Assembly: GCA_963678675.1 (NCBI GenBank)
Contig: OY783199.1
Location: 14,020,232-14,084,231 of the forward strand
DNA length: 64,000 nucleotides
Reading direction: 5' to 3'
Source of the DNA: Xiphydria camelus
Lineage: Eukaryota > Arthropoda > Insecta > Hymenoptera > Xiphydriidae
Positions within the stretch are counted from its first letter, which is position 1. Each line of letters begins with the position of its first letter. The notes under the pieces are model-generated. The model saw only the letters and a program-made list of their open reading frames with translations, was not told the origin of the DNA and did no database searches. Below, one piece after another: positions 43,465 to 54,844 of this stretch. A program made the translations under genes and the position numbers.

Positions 43465-44790
43465 AATAGCAATGATAGCAACGATAGCAATGAAATACGA
43501 ATTTAAATCATGGTATACGTAGTCGTCGTGGTTTTCGCCGATGCACAGTGGGGTATTTGATCGATTTGGGCGGACAATAGTATTTTATATCATAAGGCGG
43601 TAATCCGAGGCTTTTGTACGTGGACACATCTTTCCCCCCTTTCACTTTGGGGGTCGTTTTTTGCAATATGTTTATGAGTCATCTAGCGGTGAATTTAAGA
43701 GAACTATGATATGAATGGGTACGGCCGCGTTAAGTATGAAATCTATATTTCCAACGCATCAATGAGAGAGTTTGGACGAAAAAAAAGACCCAGTGTCAAC
43801 ATAACCCGTGCCCAAAGTTTCGCAGCATCTTCATAAAAAATTGATAGTACTGCGTTTGCGAAAACGTCATGCCACGTTGCAAAATTCCGGATCAAGAGGC
43901 ACGGCAGTGTCTCGCGGCATGTTCGTTCATCGCAGCATCGCAGCACCCGTGTCTCTTTACAGGAAAGATGTCTGCCCTCTTCACCCCTCAATTTTTCCAT
44001 CGAATTTTCTCAGTAAATATATGGTTATAACCAAAACTATGCTTAGTTACGCCATATAAATTGATTATTCTCTATTGATAGAGACCAGCATAAATGTTAT
44101 AAGTAACATATTAACAGAGATTCATTCTTAACAACGCGAAGCCACGCCCCACCCGCCTAAAACTCGAGGATTTTAGATTTCTCGACCGATAGCTATATGT
44201 CAAAATGTCAAAAAATTTCTGGCCTTCGGCAACAGTCGGCGATGATCGGAAATGCGTACACAAATGCGACCGCACGCATACACCATCAAATGTATGTGAG
44301 AGAATATATATGTATGACTTCAAAAATGCCTGTATCTCCTTTCCTAATTACTTTTAAAATATTTTTTTTTCCTTGAATTCAGAAAATTATAGCGAGCATT
44401 TCCATTACTGCAATTATTTCCATGCAATAACATATATTATGGTTTCATGCCGATTATATATGTTCAATTGCTCGTTTCATATGGTGACAGTAAATGTATC
44501 AAGCTGTCAAAATAGCTTAAAAAAAAGAAGGAAATGACATGACTCTATATTATCGACTGTCGGATTATTTATACCTTACCGACTGCCGAAGTTAAATTTC
44601 AAGTTATCGGTCATAGGTATGACTTTGATCGGTTTGCCTGCGGATATACGGAGTTATTTATGGAAATCCTTTCACGAACGAATTGCTCTGGGGAAAATAT
44701 ATATATTATCGAAACATTAATTATAAAATCATTACAAGTTGATGATTTTATTTATCATTCATAATTTTTAAATCAGTCATTTAGGCTAAT
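43465..44790. other. No gene recognised
   Basis: A few 60-85-codon frames occur on both strands without recognisable motifs. Confidence 0.5.
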
Positions 44791-45644
44791 TAAGTATTAC
44801 TGCAGAACGAGTGGGTTAGAAGATTTTCACGAAGACTCACGATTTTCTGACATGTCATCTCGTACAGGTACAACCGAAGAGGATCTAGCTCGTGTCCTGT
44901 CCGTAAAAAGATGACTCGATGGACATCGGAGAATGTCAGGCTTGTCATCGAGCGCCTATTACCCACGGTACATTAATTGCAATACGCGCTTCTCGTTTCA
45001 TTCAACTATTCCAGCGTTAAATAACTTGTACGTCTTTCAAGGTAATAAACCTTTATGAATTGTTCGTGGTAGGAGGCAGCGATCGATAATAGAGACTCGT
45101 CGTAGACAAGTTCATCTATTAAAACTAAAAGGCAATTCGGTGTGCCGAACTACTACTGCGATAATGTGCCCGAGTTCGCGGTCTATTCTGTAATTAACGT
45201 TAACATAATCGTGATTATGCTCGGGTGATGGATGTTCCAAAAGAGGTAAGTTGATACTAAACATCGGATGCTGTAAGTTGACTTGCTGGTGTATGCTTTG
45301 CAACTGGAACATCATCGCAGGAATAATTTGTCTACGATTAGTCACAATCATTGATCGTTGCCCCCTACGATCAACACAATTCGTACAAGGTAAATACTTT
45401 GAAAGAAGTAAAAGTTACTTAAAGCAGGAATAGTTGAAACGAAAAGCGCATATTGCAATGAAAGTACTATGGGTGAAAGGCGCTCGGTGACAAGTCTGAC
45501 ATTCTCCGATGTCCACCGAGTCATCTTTTTACGGACAGGACACGAGCTAGATCCTCTTCGGTTGCACCTGTACGAGATGACATGTCAGAAAATCGTGAGT
45601 CTTCATGAAAATCTTCTAACTTACTCGTTCTGCAGTAATACTTA
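44791..45644. mobile_element. Element with about 165-bp inverted ends
   Basis: TAAGTATTACTGCAGAACGA at 44791 is mirrored at 45644. The inverse match runs through GAGGATCTAGCTCGTGTCCT to the segment near 44957/45475. The 520-bp centre has no recognised gene. Confidence 0.85.
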
Positions 45645-45713
45645 ATAATAAAAAGCTATTCTCCTACATGTACATATTCTCCTGATGAATAAATTCCAAA
45701 AAGTAGTGAAATT

Positions 45714-46322
45714 CCCCCCACAAAAACAGATTCTCTGTAAAAAAAGGCGGCATGTTCATTCGGTGCCAACAAAAATTGATACGTAACATACTCTCCAAAA
45801 AAGATTTGAGATCAATTAAGATCGCCATGTTCAAGATTTATATATAAAAAGAGTAAAAGGCATAATTTGAAAGGAAAATTATTGTAAATCAAGTTACTAC
45901 AAAATTCGACCAAAAAAATTTATAAAAAAATTTTAATAAAAAAGGACTTGCCGCGTTTTTTTTTTCAAAATAAAAAATTCAGACAGAATTATACTCGATG
46001 TTTATGCACTTATGATTTCAAATAAATTCATACGCTTATATGATATCACCAGTATATAGTGGACAAAATATGAACACCCCCCTAAACGTAGCGTTCTTTT
46101 TTATTAAAATTTTGTTATACATTTTTTTAGTCGAATTTTGTAGTAACTTGATTTACAATAATTTTCCTTTCAAATGATGCCTTTTACTATTTATATATAA
46201 ATCTTGAACATGGCGATCTTAATTGATTTCAAATCTTTTTTGGAGAGTATTTTACGTATCAATTTTTGTTGGCACTGAATGAACATGCCGCCTTTTTTAC
46301 AGAGAATCTGTTTTTGTGGGGG
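45714..46322. mobile_element. 609-bp palindromic element
   Basis: CCCCCCACAAAAACAGATTC at left mirrors its inverse at 46322; arms of about 250 bp hold AAGGCGGCATGTTCATT and GATCGCCATGTTCAAGAT. The centre is AT-rich. Confidence 0.85.
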
Positions 46323-47793
46323 TTGTTTTTACGAAACAAATCAGGCACTTTTTACAATACCCAGAAATCTTGAAATACGTGAATAGTGGTTGACAATAAT
46401 TTATGCCGTATACCCTAACCTACTCATTGAAAAGAATTTCTTGATTTGTGAAAAATATTTTAAACCTTCAGATAGGTACCAATGCGTACGTAACCGACAA
46501 ATTGGGAAAAATTTTTGCACACAGGTAAAATTCCAAATTAATTATAAAAAATAATTGTAAAATAAAAAGTTGTCCTATTCCTCAAAATTCTATTATCTTT
46601 ATAAAAATGATACAAAAATATTTCGTTGGAAATTTTGATACCAATTCTTCTATGTGGAGATTTTAATTGCAAAACAATAGAAGGTAATGAAACATTACTT
46701 GATTTCATAAAAACAAAATTCAATTTAGTGTATTGTAAGATTCACCCGACGACCTTGGGTAATAGGAATGTTCGGTAATTTTTTGTTTTAATGGAAATCG
46801 ATAGACTTTGGGTCACAAAAACGTTAACCGAAGTTTTAGCGCAAAATATTAAGAGTTAATCGTGCTACGAATATTTAAAAATCATGGATTGACGCGAGGC
46901 TAGTAAACGTACCTCAGCGCGAGACTACGTTGCATGACGTCAGCTGCCAGACACCCCCGCGTCAACGTCTGGATTTACAGATTAAGGGAGTTCCTGCGCG
47001 ACAACCTCAACTAAAAGTTACATACCATGTTCATGTTTAAAATGTTGATAATTGGTTTAATTAGTAGTAAATAAAATTAAAAACTACGCAATATTGACCC
47101 GGTATTAATAGATAATACTATGGATATCATTTATTGCCGTAAAATATATTCTATATTGTGTTTGTGGTCTACCATTGCCAGTAAACTTTTTGACCGGACT
47201 GTCCCCAATACACGAAATAGCTTGTATATACAGACGACGCACTCTTCTGTGTGCGTGTCAGCGACGATCGTGGCTCGCTGGCCCCGTTCCCCCTCCACGC
47301 ACTCGTTCGCTTGCAGGCCTTGCAGATACATGCTATATGACCAACATTGTGAGGCTTCTCATGGTTGTATCTTGGAAACTAGATGGTGAATCATTCTCAT
47401 TTTTTTCACATTATTCGTGATATCCTACTCTACCTTATCCTCGTTTTTTATCAACTTCTTAATTTTAGTTTTGACGGTAGAATTATAATGACGTACTGTT
47501 TTGCCCATCATAACGTATTTGTTACGTGTAAATTTAAGCCAACTTCAAGTGTAAATATCTCCGGTTTGGGGTGGTCAAACTTATTTAAATTACACAGATG
47601 TTTGGATAATGCATTAAATAACATATATGTCAAATTTCAAACATTTCTTAATTCAACGATCTCGTGGAGGTACTACCTTAAAGCCAAATGACATACTATT
47701 TTTCCTCACGAATGCCCATTTACGGAGAGTGGTAGGAGGAGGAGGAGGGGGTCGGGGGGAGCGGAGCCTCCCCATTGAAAAAATAGCAAAAAT
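46323..47793. other. Unassigned, with one dispersed repeat
   Basis: The only recognised item is the repeat at 47335-47405 shared with 32880-32950. A G-rich run lies at about 47725-47765. Frames of 60-102 codons show no known motif. Confidence 0.45.
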
Positions 47794-48024
47794 CTAAAGC
47801 AATTTTATAAACTCAGCCTCACGAGCTTCATTGAGGACATCCTGCGGGATGTTGTTGTCGTCAGCGATATTATTATCACTTTCTACATTCTCTTGATAAC
47901 TCAACGAATGTAAATTTATCTCTACACTTGATGTCGAAGTACAATTCAGCTCTTGTTTCACGATATTTTGAAATTCGTCACCTTCTTCACCGCTGTTCGG
48001 AATAATAACGCTTTTTCTCTCCAT
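47794..48024 (-). CDS. Small acidic protein or first exon, unknown
   Basis: The 76-codon frame starts MERKSVIIPNSGEEGDEFQN and ends AREAEFIKLL. It is acidic and Ser/Asn-rich, with no low-complexity run. It starts 32 bases from the end of the MITE at 48056, whose termini resemble those of the element at 36503 that carries another acidic first exon. I do not recognise the family. It may be a relic of a transposon accessory gene. Confidence 0.35.
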   Translation of the reverse strand: MERKSVIIPNSGEEGDEFQNIVKQELNCTSTSSVEINLHSLSYQENVESDNNIADDNNIPQDVLNEAREAEFIKLL

Positions 48025-48055
48025 ATTTTGATTTTACACTTATAGGTTTGGTATA

Positions 48056-48198
48056 GGGTTCGTTCCAACTAACACGAGTACTGGTTCTGAACTCGATGGA
48101 GAGAGAGTGTGCGCAGTTTTACTTTTGGGGCGGCTAGATCAGACTGCGCATGCTCCGTCGAGTTCAGAACCAGTTCTCGTGTTAGTTGGAACGAACCT
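48056..48198. mobile_element. MITE with GGGTTCGTTCCAAC ends
   Basis: GGGTTCGTTCCAACTAACAC at left mirrors its inverse ending GGAACGAACC; the inner pair is CTGGTTCTGAACTCGA and its inverse. The ends are related to GGTTTGTTCCAACC at 36344 and 36503. Confidence 0.75.
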
Positions 48199-48828
48199 AT
48201 TCTCTCGTGCGTCCGTCAGTCGACTCGAATGAATCGATTCGATACGGTTAATTTCACGTTGCGATCGTCAATTTGAAAAAGACCCACTTCGGACTAAGCA
48301 ATCGCGCCAATCAAAGTGCAAAAGTGTCAGCTGACAAAGTGAGATAGCCATACTCTGCTCATTTCACGTTCCGTTCGTCAATTTGATAAAAGGATCCACT
48401 TCGATTAAGTATTCGCGTCAGTCCGAGTAAAGTGTTTTTAATAGTCTACGGACTCTAACGGGCATCTTACGGTCTAAAAGTAGACTAAAAAGGTCTCGAA
48501 ATGGGCATGAGCGAGGAAAAATTCTTTTTGTACTTAGAGGCCCTGTAACTAACCTAATTAATCAATTTGTTGCCTTTATAGTGCTAAGTGACGATTTTGA
48601 ACTATAAGAAATGAAGATTTTTTTATATTTACATACGTTTATTTATTTATTAAATAAATAATATATACAAATCGATAGATCAGCAAAATAATAAGCTTTC
48701 TTTATCAGAGGACAACTCAGAATCGGCTTGAGTGCACGTATCTGTGAAACATTCCCAGTGTAACTATATTTTCAATAGATACCTAGTAAATAATTTAACT
48801 TTTAGCTGTGGGGGGCTTGAAAGTTGTA
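48199..48828. other. No recognised feature
   Basis: Imperfect direct repeat of TTTCACGTTNCGATCGTCAATTTG-like text near 48252 and 48361; otherwise nothing. Confidence 0.45.
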
Positions 48829-49087
48829 CTTTCCGGCATTTCCCGTTAAATTTAATTGTTGTAGCAAAAAGCATACACCTTGTAGTTTCAATTTTTGGAA
48901 AAAGTAGCCGCGGAATCGCGCCCTCTACTCATGAAAACGGGACAAACTTTTGCATCAACCCAATATTTGTATACCATTCTTTTCTAAAGTGGACCGATGT
49001 TGCGGCTACTTTTTCCAAAAATTGAATCTACAAGGTTTAAGCTTTTTGCCACAACAAATAAATTTGCCGGGAAATTCCGGAAAAATT
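48829..49087. mobile_element. Palindromic MITE with about 85-bp arms
   Basis: TTTCCGGCATTTCCCG ... TTTTTGGAAAAAGTAGCCGC at left is mirrored at 48998-49087. Termini and target site are not resolved. Confidence 0.75.
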
Positions 49088-50047
49088 TACTATGAATTCT
49101 ACATAAACGACTTTTGTGCGTCCAAATCGACCAAATAGCCTAAGTACTGTGCGATGTTTTTGTTGCGTGGGCTTCGTCGTCTGCGTCAACTACGTGAATA
49201 TCCACCCGCGTGGGACATGCGTGTCCTGCGTAGTACATGGAGAGGGGAAAAATACAAATGGCGTGGGAACAGGCGACTATCAGCGCCGCGTAGTGACGGC
49301 TTCAATAACGCGGACAGTATTATTCATAGAAAGAATGGGTGTAGTGTCAGGGGGCTGCTCTAGTCTCTATAATATTCTACTTGTACGCCGGTTAAACTGT
49401 TTGCGCGGGTGAATGAAAGTTACAGCGGCAAAGTTAAATATAATGTTTGTGATCACTCGAACTGGCAACTTGACCAGCGTGCAAGTAATCTCTATGAAAT
49501 TCTCACATACCGCTCAACTACGCCCGCCTTCATCCAAGTTCTTCGATTTAATCCACGGCGGCAGATGTTCAGCTCTCGGATATACCTGTGGATACGTATC
49601 TAGTTCGCGTTGGTTTCCTCTTATAGGAATCGTTTGTCGTTCGTGTTTTCGCCGTTTTGGTGTAATTAAAGGATAAGGAACTAATAACCTAGACAACACG
49701 CTTATCAGAAAGAGCTTTATAAAAGCTCATAAAGAAGTCATCTTTAATGCATATGAAATCTTTACGAGCTCTTGGAGAACTCTTTTTGACAGACGTGCTA
49801 TCTGGGACTTCCTCCGTTCATATTATTTTCAGATGAAAATAACGAGTCAAATAGTGCACAAATTATTGAATTGCACATCGAAAGTAGAAGTCGGATCCGA
49901 GGTAAGTCTCTCACGGTTATAAATTAATTGGTTGATATTATTTCACGTAATTTAGAGTAGGGGACCGTAATAATGAGAAGTAAGGCCTCCTTTGTGCAAC
50001 TATTTTACTACACTGAAAAGTCCGATAATAATTTGATGTACAGCATT
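49088..50047. other. Flank of the Polinton; one dispersed repeat
   Basis: About 49415-49560 matches 35960-36125 in inverse (GCTCAACTACGCCCGCCT). AGCATT at 50042-50047 is the target duplication of the next element. Confidence 0.6.
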
Positions 50048-51067
50048 AGTAGGTAAGCTATGAGAGTTCGAGCTCACCCACGAGACCAAAAATGGCGGGA
50101 AATTTGAATTTTGCGGAAGTGCGCATGCGCCGTGGCGAGAAATTTGAATTCGCGCATCACGTGACCCAACGGAGCTCTGTCGTTGGTCGAACCCCCACTC
50201 CTCGACCCCCCATCAGGTGGTGCCACTGTCAGTGGTAGTCAACACCAGGTGTCGCCACCGTAGGCGGCGGCCATTTTGAATTTTGCGAACGTACGCATGC
50301 GCCGTGGTGGGAAATTTGAATTCGCGCATCATGATTGGTCGAACCCCCACTCCTCGACTCCCACCATCAACGCCAGGTGGCGCCACTGTCGATGGTAGTC
50401 AATGCTAGGTGTCGCCACCGTAGGCGGCGGTCATTTAGTCCGACGGAGCACAGCCATTGGTTGAACCCCCACTCCCCGAACTGAGCCATTGGTCAAGGTC
50501 AACGCCACCATCCCACTCGAACAGCCTTATCGCGTGCAGGTTTCGACTTGTTCCGAGCAATCTTGCTACGCAGTTTACCACGATAATGTTCCTGGATTTG
50601 CGATGACGTCATACGTACATTTAAACGCTACTGTGCACATCCGATTCCTGGAATTGTCGCACCACGGGGAATCGACCAGCCTCGTCGAGCTGCTATTGCG
50701 CAGTTCCGACCGATCCGCGCGCGTCACATTCCTGAGCGATGACGTCATGCCTTATCGCGTCGCTACTGCGCAGTTAACGAGCCTTGGAATGCGTGCAAGT
50801 TCGGGCTTACTCCGCGCTACTGTACAGTTTCGACCGATCCGCGAGTGTCACATTCCTGAGCGATGACATCATACTTATCACATCGCTACTGCGCAGTTGC
50901 CTGACCTTGAAATGCATGCAGGTTCGGACTTGCTCCGCGTTATTGTACAGTTTCGGCCGATCCGCGCGCGTCACATTCCTGAGCGATGACGTCATAGCTT
51001 CTCGACAGGCACGAACCCGTTTACCTCCCCCACCTCGGCCCCACCGCAACGTCTTTGCTTAAATACC
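50048..51067 (+). repeat. Left terminal inverted repeat of the Polinton
   Basis: Bases 50048-50285 pair with 57127-57361 and 50499-51067 pair with 55380-55990, so the repeat was about 1 kb before the right copy was interrupted. It is GC-rich with many GCGCATGCGC and TTTGAATT words. Confidence 0.88.
50708..51000 (+). repeat. About 123-bp direct repeats in the Polinton TIR
   Basis: CCGATCCGCG followed by GTCACATTCCTGAGCGATGA starts near 50709, 50831 and 50955. Each unit holds TGACGTCA or a one-base variant, the classical CREB/ATF site, and CGCTACTGCGCAGTT. Inverse copies occur at 55440-55800. Confidence 0.85.
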
Positions 51068-51085
51068 ACGCTCACGCCATTAGTG
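51055..51085 (+). promoter_or_regulatory. Probable core promoter of the PolB gene
   Basis: GCTTAAATACC (51057) is a weak TATA-like element at the inner edge of the inverted repeat; CATTAGTG about 25 bases on resembles an initiator. The same TATA-like block is mirrored near 55380. Confidence 0.4.
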
Positions 51086-51109
51086 ACATCGCGTTCTCGA
51101 AACGACAAC

Positions 51110-52930
51110 ATGTCTTCCGGTCAGTGCCAAAATATTGTGATCATCCATCGACAGGCTTTCAAGCTGATCGATCGCAAAAGAGTTGATCCTATCGAGATCA
51201 CGCAATGGATCCGACGGGGGACCGAGAGTTTATGCCTGCTCGGACGATTGATGCGCCGAGAGGGGACATCGGTCGCAGCCAAACAACGACACCTGGCCGC
51301 CATTCGACAGGTGAAGAGTTATAATCGAAAACTCAACAGCTTGCTCGTGAAAGGTGGACGTGTTGATCAGCGCGGGCAAAGACGCAGCGATAGTGTCTCG
51401 TCGGAGGATCTCCAGTCGGCGTTCGACGGACGCATTCGCACGGGTGTGATCGTAAACCTGCGAAATCTGGATCCGCCTTTTTGCAGGACGCCCAAGCCCT
51501 CTTCACACCGCGCATCAAGAACGCGCTCAAGAGGGAGAATGCGTTGAAGGTGAATGCTGTACTGGAGGGCGAGTACAGCATCTTCAAGAATGACGAAAAG
51601 ATCGTCGAGCTCAAGACCTTCGCCACCAAGAACGCCCCAATCCTGCAGACCACTGATTTGAAGCAGTGGTTTGTCGAGAATTTGCAAGACACCATTCTCC
51701 GGCAAATGGAGGAATTCCAGGAGCGGGACTCGGGTTGGACCTTGCGAGTCGTCATCAACTTGACTGTCAACGTGAACCGGTACAACCCAATAGGTGCCCA
51801 TACACACAGAGTTCGAACTGTCGGTTTGAACCGCCAGTTCGAACCGCCTGTTCGATCCGTCTGTTTTAACCATCGTCGTCCACTAACGCAGAATAGAAAT
51901 CCGCGGTTAAAACTGACAGGTTGAACCGCCACAGGCAACGTTAAGCGTGTTAAGCTGGCCATAAGCAGTGGACGGCGGCAGTTTTTCCCGTCGGTCTGGA
52001 TTGACGTGTAAGTCTGACAGTTCGATCTGGCGCGTGGCGCGCCCACTAACTGAAAGGTAAAACTGCCGGTTTGAACCGCGCCGTTCCAAACCGACAGTTC
52101 GAACTCTGTGTGTATGGGCACCTATTGAGAGGCAGCTCCTACCTGGAACTTCCCGGGTTTATCAAAAGGAAGGAGGCCTATGTTAACGTGCAGAATACCG
52201 ACGACCAGTGTTTTAAGTGGGCACTCCTTTCTGCACTACACCCCGTTGATCGTAATTCCAACCGCGTGTTAAAGTACAAGCCGTACGAAATCGAGTTGAA
52301 CTTTGCGGGCATAGACTTCCCTGTGACGCCGAGAGAGGTCCCGAAGTTTGAGAAGCAGCAGAATGAGCTCTCGATCAACATCTATATTCTGTTGAAACGC
52401 AAAGAAAAATGTTCGGTCGCATCCATCCACGTCACATCGCACAAGAAGACCAAACATGTGAATCTCCTCATGATCCAAGATCGATACGTCTCGACGAGGA
52501 ATCGAATGAGGAGGAGGTGAACGAGGATGACGAAACTCACACCAACTACCACTACGTGTGGATAAAGGACCTCTCTCGGCTGGTCAGTGCACAACTCTCA
52601 AGATGGAACGGAAAGAAGTATATCTGCGATCGTTGCCTCCATTACTTCGGAAGCCTCGAAGACTTGGGCAACCACGAAGTCGACTGCGTCCAGGTGAATC
52701 GGTACAAGGTCAAGATGCCTGCACCGATGCACAGCACCTTGAAGTTGAAGAACTTTAACTCCAAGGAAAGGGTACCATTTGTCGTCTACGCAGACTTCGG
52801 GTGTCTCCTGAAGAACGTCGACCTGCAGCAGACGAGCAAAACGAGAGTCTGTCAAGTGCACGAACCGTTCAGCGTGGGTTACTACGTGAGGTGTAGCTAC
52901 GACCACATGCTGTCCCGCTATCACAAAATT
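51110..52930 (+). pseudogene. polB: Polinton protein-primed DNA polymerase B, N-terminal half
   Basis: Four frame segments follow in order. Segment one (51110-51478) reads MSSGQCQNIVIIHRQAFKLI and ends GVIVNLRNLDP. After a shift, segment two reads ALKVNAVLEGEYS, TDLKQWFVENLQ and EEFQERDSGWTL to VNRYNP at 51790. A 330-bp MITE follows. Segment three resumes RGSSYLELPGFIKRKEAYVN, CFKWALLSALHPV and ISINIYILL. After a shift near 52490, segment four has YHYVWIKDLSRLVSAQLS, a zinc-like C-x2-C-x11-H pattern (CDRCLHYFGSLEDLGNHE) and VPFVVYADFG, the start of the exonuclease domain with its Asp. The match stops near 52925. PolB would copy the element by protein priming. Palm motifs are absent. Confidence 0.85.
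51793..52122. mobile_element. TA-flanked 330-bp MITE inside PolB
   Basis: GGTGCCCATACACACAGAGT at 51793 and its exact inverse at 52122 lie between TA dinucleotides (51791-51792 and 52123-52124). The coding sequence continues on both sides, so it is an insertion. Inner arms hold GAACCGCCAGTTCGAACCG. Confidence 0.92.
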
Positions 52931-53040
52931 AGAATCGCCTCGCTGGCTTTCACGATTTGACGTAAGACATCCTTCTCCTTGCGTATCTCGTTGTGCATGT
53001 TGACGCGATCGGATGCAAGAGTCAACTGATCAACACTTCA
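52921..53040 (-). pseudogene. C-terminal end of an opposite-strand gene, unknown
   Basis: The minus strand is open for 37 codons and reads SVDQLTLASDRVNMHNEIRK then EKDVLRQIVKASEA, ending at the TGA complementary to 52921-52923. The heptad-like charge pattern suggests a coiled coil. Converging genes are normal in Polintons, so this may be the tail of a lost structural gene. Confidence 0.35.
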
Positions 53041-53100
53041 ACAATCACTGCACATTTATCAGGTTCACGAAGCAGTCAAAACCCCTTCTGATCTATTAGC

Positions 53101-53669
53101 CCGTCAGATAGTGACAGATTCTGTTGCCCCATTTTCGCATACAAGCCTCGAAGAGGGTTGAAAAGTACTTCGATTTTGAGTAGAATGAAGGGAAATTTAC
53201 GAATAGTCCCTGGAGATAACATGTGGAAAATTAGATTTTTCTTAACAAAAAAATAAAAGGTGACTCTTGCCCATTTTTTCACGCAAGCCTTGTTCACTAA
53301 ATGATTAATTAATAAAACCTGGCTTCGGAAAACCAAAGGCTTGAGTGTTGCAGGTGGCTAAAGGGTTGAAATAAGGGCGTAATCTTGTAAGGAAAAATCG
53401 TGATTTTGAGCGATTTTCCCACACAAGCCTTTGATTTCCGAAGCCTTGTTCTATTAATTAATCATTTAGTGAACAAGGCTTGCGCGCGTGAAAAAATGGG
53501 TAACAGTCACTTTTTATTTTTTTGTTAAGAAAAATCTAATTTTCCATATGTTATCCCCAGGGACCATTCGTAAATTTCCCTTCATTCTATTCAAAATCGA
53601 AGTACTTTTCAACCCTCTTCGAGGCTTGTATGCGAAAATGGGGCACCAGAATCTATCACTATCTGACGG
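53101..53669. mobile_element. 569-bp palindromic MITE in the Polinton
   Basis: CCGTCAGATAGTGACAGATT mirrors its inverse at 53669. The arms of about 240 bp are almost identical (GTACTTCGATTTTGAGTAGA and its inverse). Frames on both strands come from the palindrome. Confidence 0.9.
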
Positions 53670-53728
53670 TCTATATTTCCGCATCTCTTGAGCACCCGCT
53701 CCACGAGGTAGACATCGTAGGAAACACC

Positions 53729-54062
53729 AGAGATACATCTGGGGTGTACCTCAGAGGTACATCTTAGGTGTATCCTCAGAGATACATCTTGGGTGTATTC
53801 TCAGAGATACACCAGGGGTGTATCCTTAGAGATACATCTGGGTTGTATTCTCAGAGATACATCTGGGGTGTATCCTCAGAGATACATCTGCGGTGTATCC
53901 TCAGATATATCTGCGGTGTATCCTCAGAGATACATCTGGGGTGTATCCTCAGAGATACATCTCGGGTGTATTCTCAGAGACACATCTGGGGTGTAGCTTC
54001 AGAAATACATCTTGGGTGTATCCTCAGAGATACATCTTAGATGTATCCTCAGAAATACTTCT
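53729..54062 (+). repeat. 25-bp minisatellite, about 13 copies
   Basis: The unit AGAGATACATCTGGGGTGTATCCTC varies slightly between copies. It contains the inverted pair GATACATC/GGTGTATC. All three frames stay open through it, producing false proteins. A related array lies at 61738-61880 in the opposite orientation. Confidence 0.95.
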
Positions 54063-54105
54063 TAAAAATTTGATTTAAATCTAGGGTGTAACTGAATGAT
54101 CAATC

Positions 54106-54141
54106 TATATAAACGCGCAACTTATAACCGTCGCACCAGTC
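54106..54141 (+). promoter_or_regulatory. Core promoter of the packaging ATPase gene
   Basis: TATATAAA starts at 54106 and an arthropod-type initiator CCAGTC (A at 54138) lies 32 bases on, directly before the ATG at 54142. This gives a near-leaderless message. Confidence 0.6.
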
Positions 54142-54844
54142 ATGACAGAACTACGATTCGACCAACAGTCTACGAGGCTGCCCGTGGTGAACTTTGATGA
54201 GCTCAGGCAACGGAGTGTCGAGAAGAAGCGGCACGGCGATTTGCTGCCAAATAGCGTGCGGGCAGTGTTTTGCGGACCGTCCAATTGCGGCAAGACGAAC
54301 GCGCTGCTCACCCACGTGACGCATCCAGATTCGAGAACGTGTACGTCTACTCGAAATCGCTCAATCAGCCCAAGTACAGGTTCCTAGAAAAAGTTCTCGG
54401 TTCGGTGGACAGTGTCGAGTATCATGCTTTCAACGAGCACGAGCAGGTTGTTTCGCCAGAAGAGACACGTCCAAACTCGATAATGATATTCGACGACATC
54501 GCTTGCGAGAATCAAGATAATATCAGAGCCTTTTTCTGCATGGATCGACACAGGGATGTCGACGGCTTCAACCTCTGTCAGACGTACGATCGTATTCCCA
54601 AGCACCTGGTGCGCAATAACGTCAACCTGCTGGTGCTCTTCCGGCAGGATGACACGAATCTCCGACACGTTTACGACGATCACGTGAATACGGACATGCT
54701 TACGCGACGTTCAAGGACATGTGCTCCGTTTGCTGGAATGCCGACAAGTACGGATTCGTTGTCATCGACAAGGACCGGGAGCTCAACGAGGGCAGATACA
54801 GGAGGGATTTCGACTGCTTTGTGAACCTGATAAATGCGATTGTA
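54142..54844 (+). pseudogene. Polinton genome-packaging ATPase (FtsK/HerA type)
   Basis: ATG 54142 opens MTELRFDQQSTRLPVVNFDE. The Walker A motif GPSNCGKTN lies about residue 48. A frameshift near 54325 follows. The next frame reads FENVYVYSKSLNQPKYRFLE, the Walker B motif IMIFDDI, the sensor-like FNLCQTYDRIPKHLVRNNVN and HVYDDHVNTDM. After another shift near 54690 it reads FKDMCSVCWNADKYGFVVID and ends about FDCFV near 54840. The protein would pump element DNA into a capsid, one of the virus-like genes of Polintons. All main motifs survive, but the two frameshifts make it non-functional. The end is replaced by piggyBac sequence. Confidence 0.88.

Noticed and set aside
50489..51062. Frames of 92-125 codons
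   Set aside because: They cover the Polinton terminal repeat and are mirrored at the other end; repeat sequence, not genes.
51333..52121. 262-codon minus frame
   Set aside because: It is antisense to PolB and the inserted MITE, whose segments on the plus strand match the polymerase family.
53768..54078. Repetitive frames with YPQRYIxGV-type repeats
   Set aside because: All three frames are open because a 25-bp repeat without stops is tandemly repeated; not a protein.
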